Under the pieces are notes generated by a model that made no database searches, was not told where the DNA came from, and saw only the letters and a list, made by a program, of their open reading frames with translations. A stretch of DNA of 64,000 nt from the NCBI GenBank assembly GCA_001692895.1, contig KV748191.1, forward strand, positions 186,001-250,000. Reading direction: 5' to 3'. The stretch is from Cenococcum geophilum 1.58 (Eukaryota > Ascomycota > Dothideomycetes > Gloniales > Gloniaceae). Shown here in pieces: positions 11,901 through 22,374 of the stretch. Numbering within the stretch: the first letter of the stretch is position 1; every line of letters starts with the position of its first letter. The position numbers and the translations under genes are program-made.

Positions 11901-14588
11901 TATTAAGCCGCCCATTAGTTGCAAAATATATCCATAAAACATACTTAGGATATTTTATAGACCTGCTGGATTAATATATACCTTAAATCTCCTAAGTATA
12001 TTACCCACGACGCTAGTAGGAACTTTATCAGTAAGGAATTCTAATAGTATACTACGGCCATGGCTATTTTAATAAAAGCCGTTCCAGTTAAGGCGCACTA
12101 GTCTATTAGGCTTATTAAGCGAGCTTACCTAGCCCTATAAAGAGCTTACCAGATTATTACGGACGAGTATAAGGATATCTAAAAGGAACTGGCTTTATAG
12201 ATAGCCGTAAAAGCCGTTAATGACACCGCTGGCCCTAACGGACTAGTACCTACCCTCTTAGTTTATGGAGCCTACCCAAGGATAAGCAACCTAGGCCCTA
12301 CTGCCCCGTCTATTACGGAACGAGTAGCTACAATACAGAAGGCAATGGCTGAAATAGTTAAATTATGGGCCAAATAAGCCGTTAATAGCGCTCTATATTA
12401 CCGCAACGGACCTAATACGACTTTAGTTTATAACCTCCCGCTTAATTCTAAAGTCCTCATATAGCGTAAGAGCGGTAATTGGACTAGACCTTACCATTTA
12501 CTAGCTATAGAAGATGAAACGTATTACATATAACTCCCTAGCGGACTAACTAACTTCAGAAGCACGTCCGTAAAACCCTATTTTCGGTCCAAAAATACCT
12601 ATGCTGTTAAACTAGATAAACTAGAAGCACCTGCCGAACTAGATAAACTAGAAACACCCCTACCTACTTCGGAAGTCCCCCGTAAACCTACTAAACCTAC
12701 TATAAAGCGTAGCCGAGGACGCCTCTAAAAGCACCCTATAATGGAGAATCCTATAACGAAGAACTACCTAACCTCCGTAGGCATATCCGTAAAGCAATCT
12801 CCGCCTATAGATATATTAGTTCTAGTACAGGAAACCCCTTTTACGGACTCACGACGTAAAGAGATTAACGGACTACTTAAGAAGGGCGTCTTTGCGGTTG
12901 TAATAGAGAAAGACGTTTCGCAAGGCGTCCGTATATTTAACTTACGCTTCGTTAACAAGATTAAGCACCCTAATACTAACAAAGCCTTTAAGAAGTTAAG
13001 GCTTATTATACAAGCCTACAACAACCAGGGAAAGGGCTTAGTTCTTACGCAATTGCCTATAATTCAATAAGTTAGTCAACGGATTATACTTGCACTTATG
13101 CCTAGACTACAGCAAACTAAGCCTATAGCCCTCTACTTACGGGATATCTCACAAGCCTATATACAATCCAATACCTACCTAAGTAGGGACATCTTTATAC
13201 GACCACCCCTTAAGCTTAACTTATAACTAGGAATAATTTTATAGGCTATAAAACCCCTTTATGGAGTGCCAGAAGCTAGAAACCACTGGTTTAAGACATA
13301 CCACTAGCATTACATCCGTAAACTCAAAACGGAATAGTTAACCTATAACCCCTACCTTCTATATACACTATTAAACGGCCTTAGTATTATTGGACTCTAA
13401 ATGGATAATACCCTCTTTATAGCGGACCGGACTTTTATAGATACTAAAGAGAATAAATTATAAAAGGCTAAGTTCCTAGTAAAGCCGCGAGAGCAGTTAA
13501 CTAAGTAAACCCTAGTTAAGTTTAATAGAGGCTTAATTACACAAAAGGGCAACCTAATCTAGTTAACTTAGGAACGCTAAACTTAAAACCTAAGGCTCGT
13601 TATAGCAAAGCCTACGGACCTTACTAGTTCCCGCGGAGAGACCTGCAAGACCGTAAATATAAAGGACTAATACGTCGCACAGCGTGTAAGAGGTGCCTAT
13701 ATTACTATAGTCTGTTAACCTAAATCTGCTTATAACTTATCCTTTACGGCCTAGGTAATAGATCCGTAAAAGGAAAATATTAAGCAGCTAAATAAGCGTA
13801 TTTAGTGGCAAATTAACAATACAATAAGAGGACTTACTTTTATACCACTGGACCTAAATTCCTTTAGCGTAATAGTATTTACGGACGCCTCCTTTGCTAA
13901 TAATAGGGACCTATTATCGCAAATCGGCTTCGTAATTGTACTTATAGACCATAATTAGGACGCAAATATACTATATTAGTCTTTAATTAAATGCAAACGA
14001 GTAACCCGCAGCGTACTAGCTTCTAAACTATATACACTAGCCTATAGCTTTAATATAGCAGCCGCAATCAAATCAATAATTTAGAAGATCCTATAATTGG
14101 AGCAGCTACCCCTAGTTTTATACACCAATTTAAAGTCCCTCTACGACTGCCTAGTTAAACTAGGTACGACATAGGAGAAGAGGCTTATAGTCGACCTAAT
14201 GTGCTTACATCAGGCCTATAAACGACGTGAGATTACGGAGGTCAAATAGATTAGCACTAAAGACAACCTAGCAGACGCTATAACTAAGGTAAAGCCGTAC
14301 TAAGCTCTTAAAACCCTAATTAACACAAATAAGCTTAACCTAAGGGTTATAAAATAGGTGGAACGAGACTAACGGAGCACTTATGGTTTATTTACGGCCC
14401 GTTAGAAGGCCGTACGGTCTACTTTACGGACCGTAAGTAGGACTTACGACCAGCTTAGAGCACCGTTTAGAAGGCAGCCCAGAAGGCACCTTAGGAGGGA
14501 TTTCCTATATATTTCTTTTGTATTTTACGGCTCTATTAAAGCAATTACGGAGGTTAGATACAATTAAGTCATTTCTAAGTACCGCCAG

Positions 14589-14807
14589 TATATGATTATA
14601 GCACGTAGTACACCAAACGCGTGGTTACGCGTTTGGTGCACCAACCACTTAGGTGCTAACTAATTAGGGGGAGGCGCGTCAGTATATAGACCACGTAGTC
14701 TACCTCAATAGAATCGACAGTCACCACCATCCCAAAGAGCATACGATACTATACGTATTTCGTGCCCCGGGATATAACTCACTTATATTATTAAGTTAAT
14801 ACAAACA
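14589..14807 (+). repeat. 3' LTR, 219 bp
   Basis: Pairs with 8759-8977 and is followed by TTAAT. Confidence 0.92.
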
Positions 14808-14812
14808 TTAAT

Positions 14813-16025
14813 AAACTATTTTGCCCTAGTAGAACTACACTAAGTAAAGGTGCTTTTATTTAAAAACTGTAAGGAAATTAACCAATTAATTTAGAGTAAA
14901 TATTATCTCTATAATAAATACCTATTTACAGTTATTTAGTAATAGTATAAAATTTTTTATTTTAAAAGCATCTAAGATAGTAATTAAGTTTATATATATG
15001 CTTAATATAACTCTAAATTAATTTATATTTTAGGTATATTTTAATTATATATTAACTTCCCTTTATGCTTTTTTATAAAGGTTATAGGATTTTAAAATTT
15101 ACTTTAGTTATACCTTATTAATTTATATACTTTCTATTAATTATATAAATAAAAATTTTATATAAAAATTTTATTTAAAATAGCTAATTACCTATATTTT
15201 GCTTATGGGCTTAGTATTACTATTTTAATTAAAGATTTAGATTACTATTTTTTCATAATTAGATACATAAGGGCATAAATCTTTATAGGTCCTATTTAAG
15301 TACCTAATTAATAAGTAAGGCCCTCTATTTAGGAGTTAATTGCTATTTATACTAGTGTGTAAATTGTTATAGTAGCTTGCCATTTAATTGATCGCTTAAA
15401 ATTAATAAAGGGACACTATATATAAGCATAGCTTCTCGCGCAAACTTATAAGCACTAGATTTTAAATCTATAATAGCTATTTATAAATTTTACTTAGTTT
15501 AGTCTGTATTAATTGGCTAGTTATAAAGAAAATAGATCGGTAAGTCGGAGAGTTAATTTTAGTAAGGCGATTGAGTTCGGGAGGCGACCGAGTTCTAGGG
15601 GTCCGAGCTTAGGGCAAAAATACCTAGAATATAGATAAATTTAGAGTTATATTAAGTATATATATAAACTAAATAATTATAAAAGATACTCCTAAAAAGA
15701 AGGCGTTTATATACTTATTAAATAATTATAAATAAGTATCGATTGTAGATGTTATAGAAGTAGGCATAACCTAGAAGACAATATACTAAATAGGGTAGTA
15801 GTTAAGAAGGCTATATACGTATAACTATGCGTAGTTAATATAAAGACATTTAGATAAGGAAATAGAATAGGTTAAGTTAATGTGGTTAAAGAAATAGGGG
15901 TAGTTATAGGACGTGTGTAGGTGTTACGGGATAAACGTACGCGGGTGACTTCTGTAATAGTACCCCCCTCTTACTTCCGAGCTCCTATAAGGTGTCGTGT
16001 TATATATATAAAAAAACCTAAATAT
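14813..16025. other. AT-rich spacer, no gene recognised
   Basis: TA-rich from 14813 to about 15540, then a somewhat GC-richer patch (about 15540-15615, GGAGGCGACCGAG words) and a mixed stretch to 16025. No domain, LTR pair or convincing frame was found. TGTTACGGG near 15931 resembles an LTR start, but no partner is visible. Confidence 0.4.
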
Positions 16026-16148
16026 ATAGTTACTAGTACATATTAAGCTGCCTTAAGGGATTCATATATATAAGACTATAGCGCTATAGCCTAGAGGCTG
16101 CATGCGTAGTATTGTACGTAGTACAATACAACGGATATGAAAAAAAAC
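16026..16148 (+). mobile_element. LINE-type 3'-end fragment (same family as 34281-35105)
   Basis: About 115 bp match 34985-35104 (TACTAGTACAT.TTAAGCTGCC, AGGATTCAT.TATATA, GAGGCTGCATGCG.AGTATTGTACGTAGTA.AATACAACGGATAT), ending in an A-rich tail. The sequence left of the shared block is unrelated, as for a 5'-truncated retroposed copy. No coding part. Confidence 0.6.
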
Positions 16149-16617
16149 CCCCCCAATTACGGGAAAATTTTTATTAGCCCTTCTCTGCCCTTTTACGTCC
16201 TCCGCTATATAGGCTCCTTTAGTTTAGTCCTTCTACGTTTAATTATTAGGCCATTAACTTATTAGGCCTAAAGTATAGCCCACATTAGGAAAACGGGAGA
16301 GTGGTAGGGGCTAGCCCACGGTCATTTTAGCCGGATCCGCTAATCTGCTTATATATACTTCCTACTTTAACTTCCTACTGGGAGGAAGGGGGTCGGCTAT
16401 AAACAGTGATATTAACGGTTCTATACAATCAAATTAAGCAGGTAAGACGTTAGCTTTAATATTTAGGCACTTATAGTAGGTGGTTAGCGTATTATAGGTA
16501 TTTAAAATTAAAAGTATAACCTTACATACAAATTTTAGTGGGGTGCGATGCGGCTCTTTCAGCCTGGCGATTTTTACTCAAGTAGTACCGTTTTCGAAAG
16601 TATTGCGAAAATCCAAT
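16149..16617. other. Unassigned moderately AT-rich DNA
   Basis: Begins with a C-run and continues through pyrimidine-rich and mixed sequence. No gene, repeat pair or family is recognised. Confidence 0.35.
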
Positions 16618-16681
16618 TAAGCGAGCCCCGCCCGCATAGTATTGAATTTAGGTGATCTTACTATACAAATCGTATGACTAC
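16618..16681 (-). repeat. Dispersed repeat R, copy A, part 1 (split by the next LTR element)
   Basis: Reverse complement of the sequence around 43344-43389 plus 47179-47205 (GTAGTCATACGATTTGTAT, GATCACCTAAA, GGGGCTCGCTTA). Part 2 is 18333-18354. The LTR element inserted at ACTAC, which is duplicated at both junctions. Confidence 0.75.
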
Positions 16682-16883
16682 TGTCACAGCGACTTAGTCA
16701 ATCGAGGCACGAGCGCCGTAGAACGTATGCAAGCCTGTACAATTGGTAGTCTATTGACCCGGATATCAAGATGAGGAGAAGAAGAAGGTCGTGGAAAGGA
16801 CACGTCTATATACATGGAGCCAAGACGTAAGCGAACCCCCCTGACTAGGCCCTATCCAGGTTACGCGCGTTAGTGCCGTAACA
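16682..16883 (-). repeat. LTR of the short element, 202 bp (left)
   Basis: Aligns end to end with 18131-18332. It shares its distal half with the LTR at 407-599. Confidence 0.88.
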
Positions 16884-16895
16884 TTACCCCCCCCT

Positions 16896-17420
16896 TTAAA
16901 AAAGCTTGCCCTTAAGCTTTATTCTTAGGTGCTTGTCTTCTACCTCTTGTATAGTTGTAGTTATTTGCTGCAGGTGGGGCAGCAGTAGTCGATGAGATGC
17001 TGCAGGCAGAGTAGCGAGTGTTAGTTGGAATGCTGCAGGTAGAGCAGCGAGGGTCGATTGTAGTGCTGCGGGCGTAGCAGCAGAAGTCAATTGTGGTACG
17101 TAGGCAGGAGCAGTAGTGGTCGAATTAAGGTTTAGCTGCAGGCATGAGCAGCTATGTTCGGGTAGTAGTACGGTACTAGCGGCGGTAACGATAGTGGTCG
17201 AGCACAGAGCTCGTCTATTAGTTGTCTTGTGATAGCAGGTCGAACGTAGAGCTCGGGCTATTAATTGGTTGAGTGATCGTAGGCGTAGAGGCACGATTAT
17301 TGTCTCGTCGACTATGGCAGGGCAGTCATTTGTTGTAGCAGTATAATGTAAGCGGAAGTTATGGATCGCAGGCGTAACGGCACGATCGTACGGTCGGTGG
17401 GACTGTAGGCGTATCAGCAC
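16896..17420 (-). CDS. Open frame of 174 codons in the short LTR element, function unknown
   Basis: The longest uninterrupted frame inside the 1.65 kb element. It runs on the minus strand and ends just before the likely polypurine tract. The product would be Thr/Ala/Leu-rich, with repeated short ALPAA/LAALPA-like words that come from an underlying DNA repeat (GCTGCAGG...AGCAG, about 16965-17150). I recognise no Gag, protease or polymerase motif. It may be a non-coding filler that happens to stay open. Confidence 0.3.
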   Translation of the reverse strand: MLIRLQSHRPYDRAVTPAIHNFRLHYTATTNDCPAIVDETIIVPLRLRSLNQLIARALRSTCYHKTTNRRALCSTTIVTAASTVLLPEHSCSCLQLNLNSTTTAPAYVPQLTSAATPAALQSTLAALPAAFQLTLATLPAASHRLLLPHLQQITTTIQEVEDKHLRIKLKGKLF

Positions 17421-18130
17421 AGTTGTGGTCAGTGGCAGAGTAGTGCCAGCGTTGATAGTCCTGGTAATTTCGTTCCTCGCAGCTTGTACAACTTAGTATT
17501 AGTTGGGGTCGTTCTTCGCAGCTAGTGCATAGCACTAGTCTCAGTATTAACCGATTTCGTTCCTCACAGTATACGTAGCTTAGTATCTATTAAAAAGGAC
17601 TATTTAGGTAGCAGTATGGTGCAAGCGTCCGATAGAGACGTACGGTGGTCGTTTAAAGGGTCGTCGTTTGATTAATTAGTCGGTAGGTATACGCGTTCGG
17701 TTGACAGATATACGCGTTGCTCGGTCGGTTGACGAGATCGTACGGTCGGAAAGAGGTTACCGCTCGGCACGTGCTTCCCCATAGCATAGGCGGCCGTTTA
17801 GTAAAGAGAAAAGAAAAAAAGAAGAGAATATAAGGGAGGGTACCTATAAGTGTAGGGATTCCATACCCAGCCACCACAGGACCACGGTGAGTGTGTCTAC
17901 GATTGTAGAACTTTAATAATTCCTACGATTATAGGGCTTTAATGACAATAACAATGATTCCTACTTTGTCTTAGAGTATGCGTCTCCTGCCTTCTTTATT
18001 ATAGAAGTTAGGCTCTCCTTCCTTGCCTGCTAGTATATAGGGCTCCGTCACCTATTAACTACCCTAGGCTACAGGGCTTCTTTGACCTGGGATACAACAG
18101 CCTGCGATCGGTTGAGGGATCTTGATATAA

Positions 18131-18332
18131 TGTCACAGCGACTCAGTTAATCGAGGCACGAGCGCCGTAGAACGTATGCAAGCCTGTACAATTGGTAGTC
18201 TATTGACCCGGATATCAAGATAAGGAGAAGAAGAAGGTCGTGGAAAGGACACGTCTATATACATGGAGCCAAGACGTAAGCGAACCCCCCTGACTAGGCC
18301 CTATCCAGGTTACGCGCGTTAGTGCCGTAATA
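18131..18332 (-). repeat. LTR of the short element, 202 bp (right)
   Basis: Partner of 16682-16883, preceded by GGGATCTTGATATAA, the conserved primer-site-like block also seen at 391-406. Confidence 0.88.
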
Positions 18333-18354
18333 ACTACCACGTATACAACGCTTG
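18333..18354 (-). repeat. Dispersed repeat R, copy A, part 2
   Basis: Reverse complement of 43339-43361 (GCAAGCGT...TATGCGTGGTAGT). Continues 16618-16681 across the inserted LTR element. Confidence 0.65.
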
Positions 18355-20304
18355 CTGTTCTTTAATTACTTATAAGGCTTAAGTATTACATTGTATCGCT
18401 TATATAGCTCGATTCTCTGGTGTTATAGGCATAATAGTAAACCGTAATAGCTTTCGGAAACAAGCTGCCAGTTAATCTATAGAGTCTCCTTAGGTAATTA
18501 AGCGCAATACTACCTTATTATAGGCCTCCGTACCGTTCTAGCTTATTACCTACTTTAGCCACTTAGTTCTAGTAAGGAGAAAGAGGATAAGGATAAGGAT
18601 AAGGATGAGAAAGAGGACGAGGAGGAGGAGGCCTAAGAGTTGGATAAGGATTTAGATTAAGGCGAAGACGATAAAGATGAAGATAATATAGGCCTAGTCA
18701 ATTTAAATATTTACCAGCCACTTTAAGAGCTATTGGATAATAAAGTGGGCTTTAGAATAGTAAGTGGGCGTATTATTTAACTAAGTTAAGGAGCTACCGA
18801 AGCCCCTAAAGCTGTTGAAATTATATAAGTTACTAGAGCCACTAAGGCCTTTAAGTCGACTTGGCGTATTTAGAAGCCTACTAGGCGTTTAAGTTAAAAG
18901 GGTTTAAATTTAAAGTTAACCTCTAAGAAGAAGCCTACTAAATTAGTAAAGGCTTTAAAGCCTTTACTAAGACAAAAGAATGCACCTAGGGAAGCTATTA
19001 TAATAGATTTAAGCTCGCCAGTTCCCTTAGAGTTTAAGGTAGTATTTTAATACTATATAGCAATTTGGAAAGCTTGGGTGGGAGAAAAAGATCTTACTTT
19101 TACTTCTACATAGCATATAGTTAGTAAAGAGCTTTTTAACAAAATTGGTTCTTAGATTAATAAGGTTAAAGCCAATATAGTAGGTAGATCCTTTAAGGGT
19201 AAGTATTCTATTAGGACAGCAGCTTCCTATAATCGCATTATGGCTTATAATATAGTACTATAAGACAGTTACTCTACTAGGTATATCTATAACCTTAGTT
19301 AAATTACAAGAACGTGGTATATAGAGGGTAGGAAAGGGCTACGCGTAAAAGTAGTAGTTATATTAACTAAAAAGCCTATACCGGAAACTATATTAATATA
19401 CGCCTCTCTTTACACCCTTAGTATTAAGACGCTTTAGAGAGCCTTACTAGTAAGTATACTTTTATTAAATTTTTTAAGGCTAGAGCTATATCTAGTACAC
19501 CTAAGAAGAAGGGTAGATTAAGTACTACTATTGCCTAATACCTTTCTCTACCTAATAATATTTTATTAAAAGTTTTTATAGGAAATCTAGCTCCTTTAAT
19601 AGCCTTTAGTAGCCCTACTAATTAAAGATCTATTTAAATAATGGAGGTACCTACTGGGTAAATAGGAACGTAAAGCTGCCCTATTTCTATTACCTAGTTA
19701 ACTACTTCGCATTAAAGGCCTAGGGTAAGTAAATTAAGGATAGCAAGGCTTCTAAAAAGACGCCTCTTACGCCGCTTACTATACGCCTTTTAACTAAGAA
19801 TGGAGCCCCGGGAGGTAGCAGCAGTAGTAGTAGTAGTAGTAGTAGTAGNGGGGGGGGGGGAATGGTAAGCGTATGGGCCTAGGGGGTATTTTTAAGCAGG
19901 AGCTAATAATTTTAGCTACTATTCTCCCTATAGTCAACCTAGCTACCCCCCTTAAGGGCTACTACCTACCTATTATATAACTATTGGAGTGTAACAAAAT
20001 CTATACTAGGTACCTATATAAGCACCTTAATAACCTCCGGTAACTCTAATACCTATAGCTACTATATAGGTAATATTAGCAGCGCCGCTAACTAGCCCTA
20101 TTAATAGTAACTTAGATTCTAAAAAGAGGCTTTATAAATTCTTTAATTAGGTAAAAAAGTAACTTAGCTAAGTAACTTTAAAGTTTATAATAGAGCTTAA
20201 GACTATTCTTAATATACTTATTAATAACTTCTATAACTTAAAGGCGCTCTACTTAGGAATATCTAAGCAGGTATAAGTAGATAAGTTAGGTCTTATCCCT
20301 TAAC
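18355..20304 (+). pseudogene. Degenerate coding-like region of unknown family
   Basis: One plus-strand frame is clearly protein-like from about 18560 to 19560 but is repeatedly closed by in-frame TAA/TAG of the RIP type. It begins with a Lys/Asp/Glu-rich stretch encoded by GATAAG repeats (18570-18630), then Lys/Arg-rich and mixed segments (for example GKYSIRTAASYNR, about 19198-19236). A second coding-like stretch lies near 20110-20300. I do not recognise the family; it could be an unclassified transposon or a duplicated host gene. Residues such as SSPVPLEFKVV and RTWYIEGRKGLRVKVVV may help a search. The next Gypsy element cuts it at TTAAC (20300-20304). Confidence 0.4.
19816..19860. repeat. 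(AGT)n microsatellite followed by a G-run
   Basis: About ten AGT/AGC trinucleotides (to 19848), one N, then eleven G. The N and the homopolymer suggest a sequencing or assembly gap-edge. Confidence 0.8.
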
Positions 20305-20722
20305 TATTACGGACCTTATATTGGCAGTAGTGCGACTACTAAGAATAGATATAAATGGGTTGGTTAAGATAGTACGGGAGGCGCTAGAACCGATCGAGCT
20401 ATAGGATAAGAGGTAGCCGAGTTACGTGGCTAGTTATATTATAAGTTCGGAACGTAGGAACGTAGGAACGTAGGAACGCGACGTACTAACGTACTAACGT
20501 ACTAACGTACTCAACCTTTACTATGGGAGGAGTTATATATTTAAGGACGTATAATCTCTATAGATAGTTTCCTTCTCTTTATAGTAAATCTTAGAATATA
20601 ATTAGAGTTAATCTGTTAGGTAACTACTCCACCAGTTATATTTACGTTGTTAACTATTCTATACCTATATACCCAGCCCATTAATAAGTCTACCGTAGTA
20701 TCTCCTATAAGGCTTAATTATA
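20305..20722 (+). repeat. 5' LTR, 418 bp, with two 8-bp tandem arrays
   Basis: Pairs with 31715-32132. A TATA-like TATATATTTAAGG lies at about 20534-20546. Confidence 0.9.
20454..20511 (+). repeat. Adjacent 8-bp tandem arrays in U3
   Basis: Three copies of GTAGGAAC, a short GCGAC joint, then three to four copies of GTACTAAC. The same pair of arrays is present in the 3' LTR (about 31864-31921) but absent from the LTRs at 32711 and 42140, which carry a different short repeat (AATCTGTAT). Confidence 0.8.
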
Positions 20723-22284
20723 TATTTACTACTAAGGTTATAGTAAAAGAAGTTAAACAATATGCCACTAAAAGCAGCAGCTATAACGGCGTTAACAGCG
20801 GCGAATATTTTAGGAATAGGTAATAACACTAGTATAGCAGATACTAACTCGCAACTAGTTACTGTTAGACAGCTATAAGAAATAGTTAATTAATTAATAG
20901 ACAATAATAGGATACTTAAAGAAAGGATTAACGGGATTAGAGTGGCTAAGGTTAAGTTACCCTTAATTAAGCGATTCTTAGGAGAGAAGTTAAAACTTAA
21001 AGGATTCCTTACGTAAATGCACTTTAAGGTTATATAGGAAGGAGTAAAACTAGGAACGCCTATAGATTAAGTCGCTTATATAGGATTATTCTTAATAGGA
21101 AGGGCACTTAAGTAGTTTAAGCCTTACCTTACGGAGGTATAGGAGTATAGTATGACGACTACTAACTAGGAGGTATAATATATGTTCTTAAGTTAGAACG
21201 GGTTTATAAAACGCTTAATATAGATATTTAGAGACTTAAAGGTAACTACTATAGTAGAGAGAAAGCTTTAAAACCTAGTATAAAGGACTTTAGCAATTAA
21301 ATATACGACGTAGTTTTAAATATTAGTAATATAGGTTAAATAGAACAATAAAGTGCTTATAGCACAGTATAAATAGGGACTTAAGGCAAAAGTCTAGGAC
21401 GTAATTATTTTAATAGAAGATACGGATACTTTTAGGGAGTTAATTAATTAAGCAATTAAGATTAATAATAGGATCTACCAAAGAGAGTAAACTAAAAAGG
21501 GTTAAGATAGAGTTTTATAGTTATATAAGGCGCAGGGCACGTAACAGCAAAGTTAAAGTTAAAAACTATAGTATAGCGCAGAGCTAATAGACCTAAGTAG
21601 TACAAAAAAAATAAGAAATAAAATAAACAACTATAGAAACTTAGAGGATAAGGATTAAGTAATTAAAGGTCTAAGGAGTAGAGGCTAAACTAGGGATTTT
21701 AGTAATAGAAGACGTTTAGGCAGACTCTATAGTAGGAAAAATAGTTTAAAAAAGGAGCTTATATAAATTACGGAAAATAAGGTTATTATATTAAAGACTA
21801 TAGAAGTAGTTAGAGTTACTATATAGTAAAAGGAATAAAACTAGTAGATGATATATATGTATAGAGGGATAATAATATGCTATAAGAAACAAAAGAATAT
21901 TTGGTTAAAAGTTTTATGTTTTGTTATAATAACGTATACTAATTTATAAAGACGCTAAGTATGGCGCAAGCTATTAGCTATAAGGGCCTAAAATAATAAA
22001 ATATAGAGGAACTAATAAACTAGTTCGTAGATCGGATATTAAGGACGATAAATTTAATGTAGGCGAAATATTCCGTAACAATAAGGTAATAAAGGCAGCT
22101 TACTAGGAGTATATAGACCTTAAAAATATTATATAAGAGGTAGAGGATAATTCCACTATAGAATAGGGAATATTAGTAGGGATTAAGACCCCACTAGATA
22201 CGATATCTATCGCTTTACAAGACGTAAGAGAAGTAGAATAGTAAACTACTTCGGCACTTAATAAAGGTAAAAGGCTAAAGACTT

Positions 22285-22374
22285 AAGACTCTTAAGATAA
22301 GATATAAGATAACTAAGATTCTTAAGATAAAATATAAGATAACTAAGATTCTTAAGATAAAATAAGATAAGCTT
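22285..22374 (+). repeat. 30-bp minisatellite inside the Gag region
   Basis: About two and a half copies of a 30-bp unit (GATTCTTAAGATAAAATATAAG...AACTAA). The sister element near 35620 has fewer units, so the array changed in number between copies. Confidence 0.7.

Larger units (their letters stand above)
8759..14807 (+). mobile_element. Copia LTR retrotransposon fossil, full length, 6049 bp
   Basis: Two 219-bp LTRs are flanked by target duplication TTAAT (8754-8758, 14808-14812). The interior runs Gag (about 9480-10900) with a CCHC knuckle near 10792-10830 (CFICGKEG), then protease (about 11050-11250), integrase (about 11640-12350), reverse transcriptase (about 12840-13500) and RNase H (about 13860-14310). 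Integrase before reverse transcriptase is the Copia order. A short piece of the RT finger region is still open (about 12741-13070; GVFAVV, FNLRFVNKIK). The rest is broken many times by RIP-like changes. LTRs are about 95% identical, all differences transitions. Confidence 0.92.
16682..18332 (-). mobile_element. Short, probably non-autonomous LTR element, 1651 bp
   Basis: Two 202-bp LTRs (TGTCACAG...CCGTAACA) flank a 1247-bp interior, with perfect target duplication ACTAC (16677-16681, 18333-18337). Minus orientation is inferred: the A/G-rich tract complementary to 16884-16900 would be the polypurine tract, and TTATATCAAGATCCCT next to the other LTR the primer site, matching the element at 1-599. 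No reverse transcriptase or integrase is visible. One open frame of 174 codons (complement 16896-17420) has no recognised domain and is rich in Thr, Ala and Leu. LTRs are about 98% identical, differing only by transitions, so it looks younger or less mutated than its neighbours. Confidence 0.8.

Noticed and set aside
12764-12982. 72-codon minus-strand frame in the Copia element
   Set aside because: Shadow of the reverse transcriptase region on the plus strand.
15931-16000. TGTTACGGG as the start of a solo LTR
   Set aside because: No matching end, no partner and no target duplication could be found.
17653-17877. 74-codon minus-strand frame in the short LTR element
   Set aside because: No recognisable motif, and it lies in the probable leader region next to the primer site.
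20454-20511. Short regularly spaced repeats as a CRISPR-like array
   Set aside because: Units are contiguous 8-mers without spacers, inside an LTR of a eukaryotic element.
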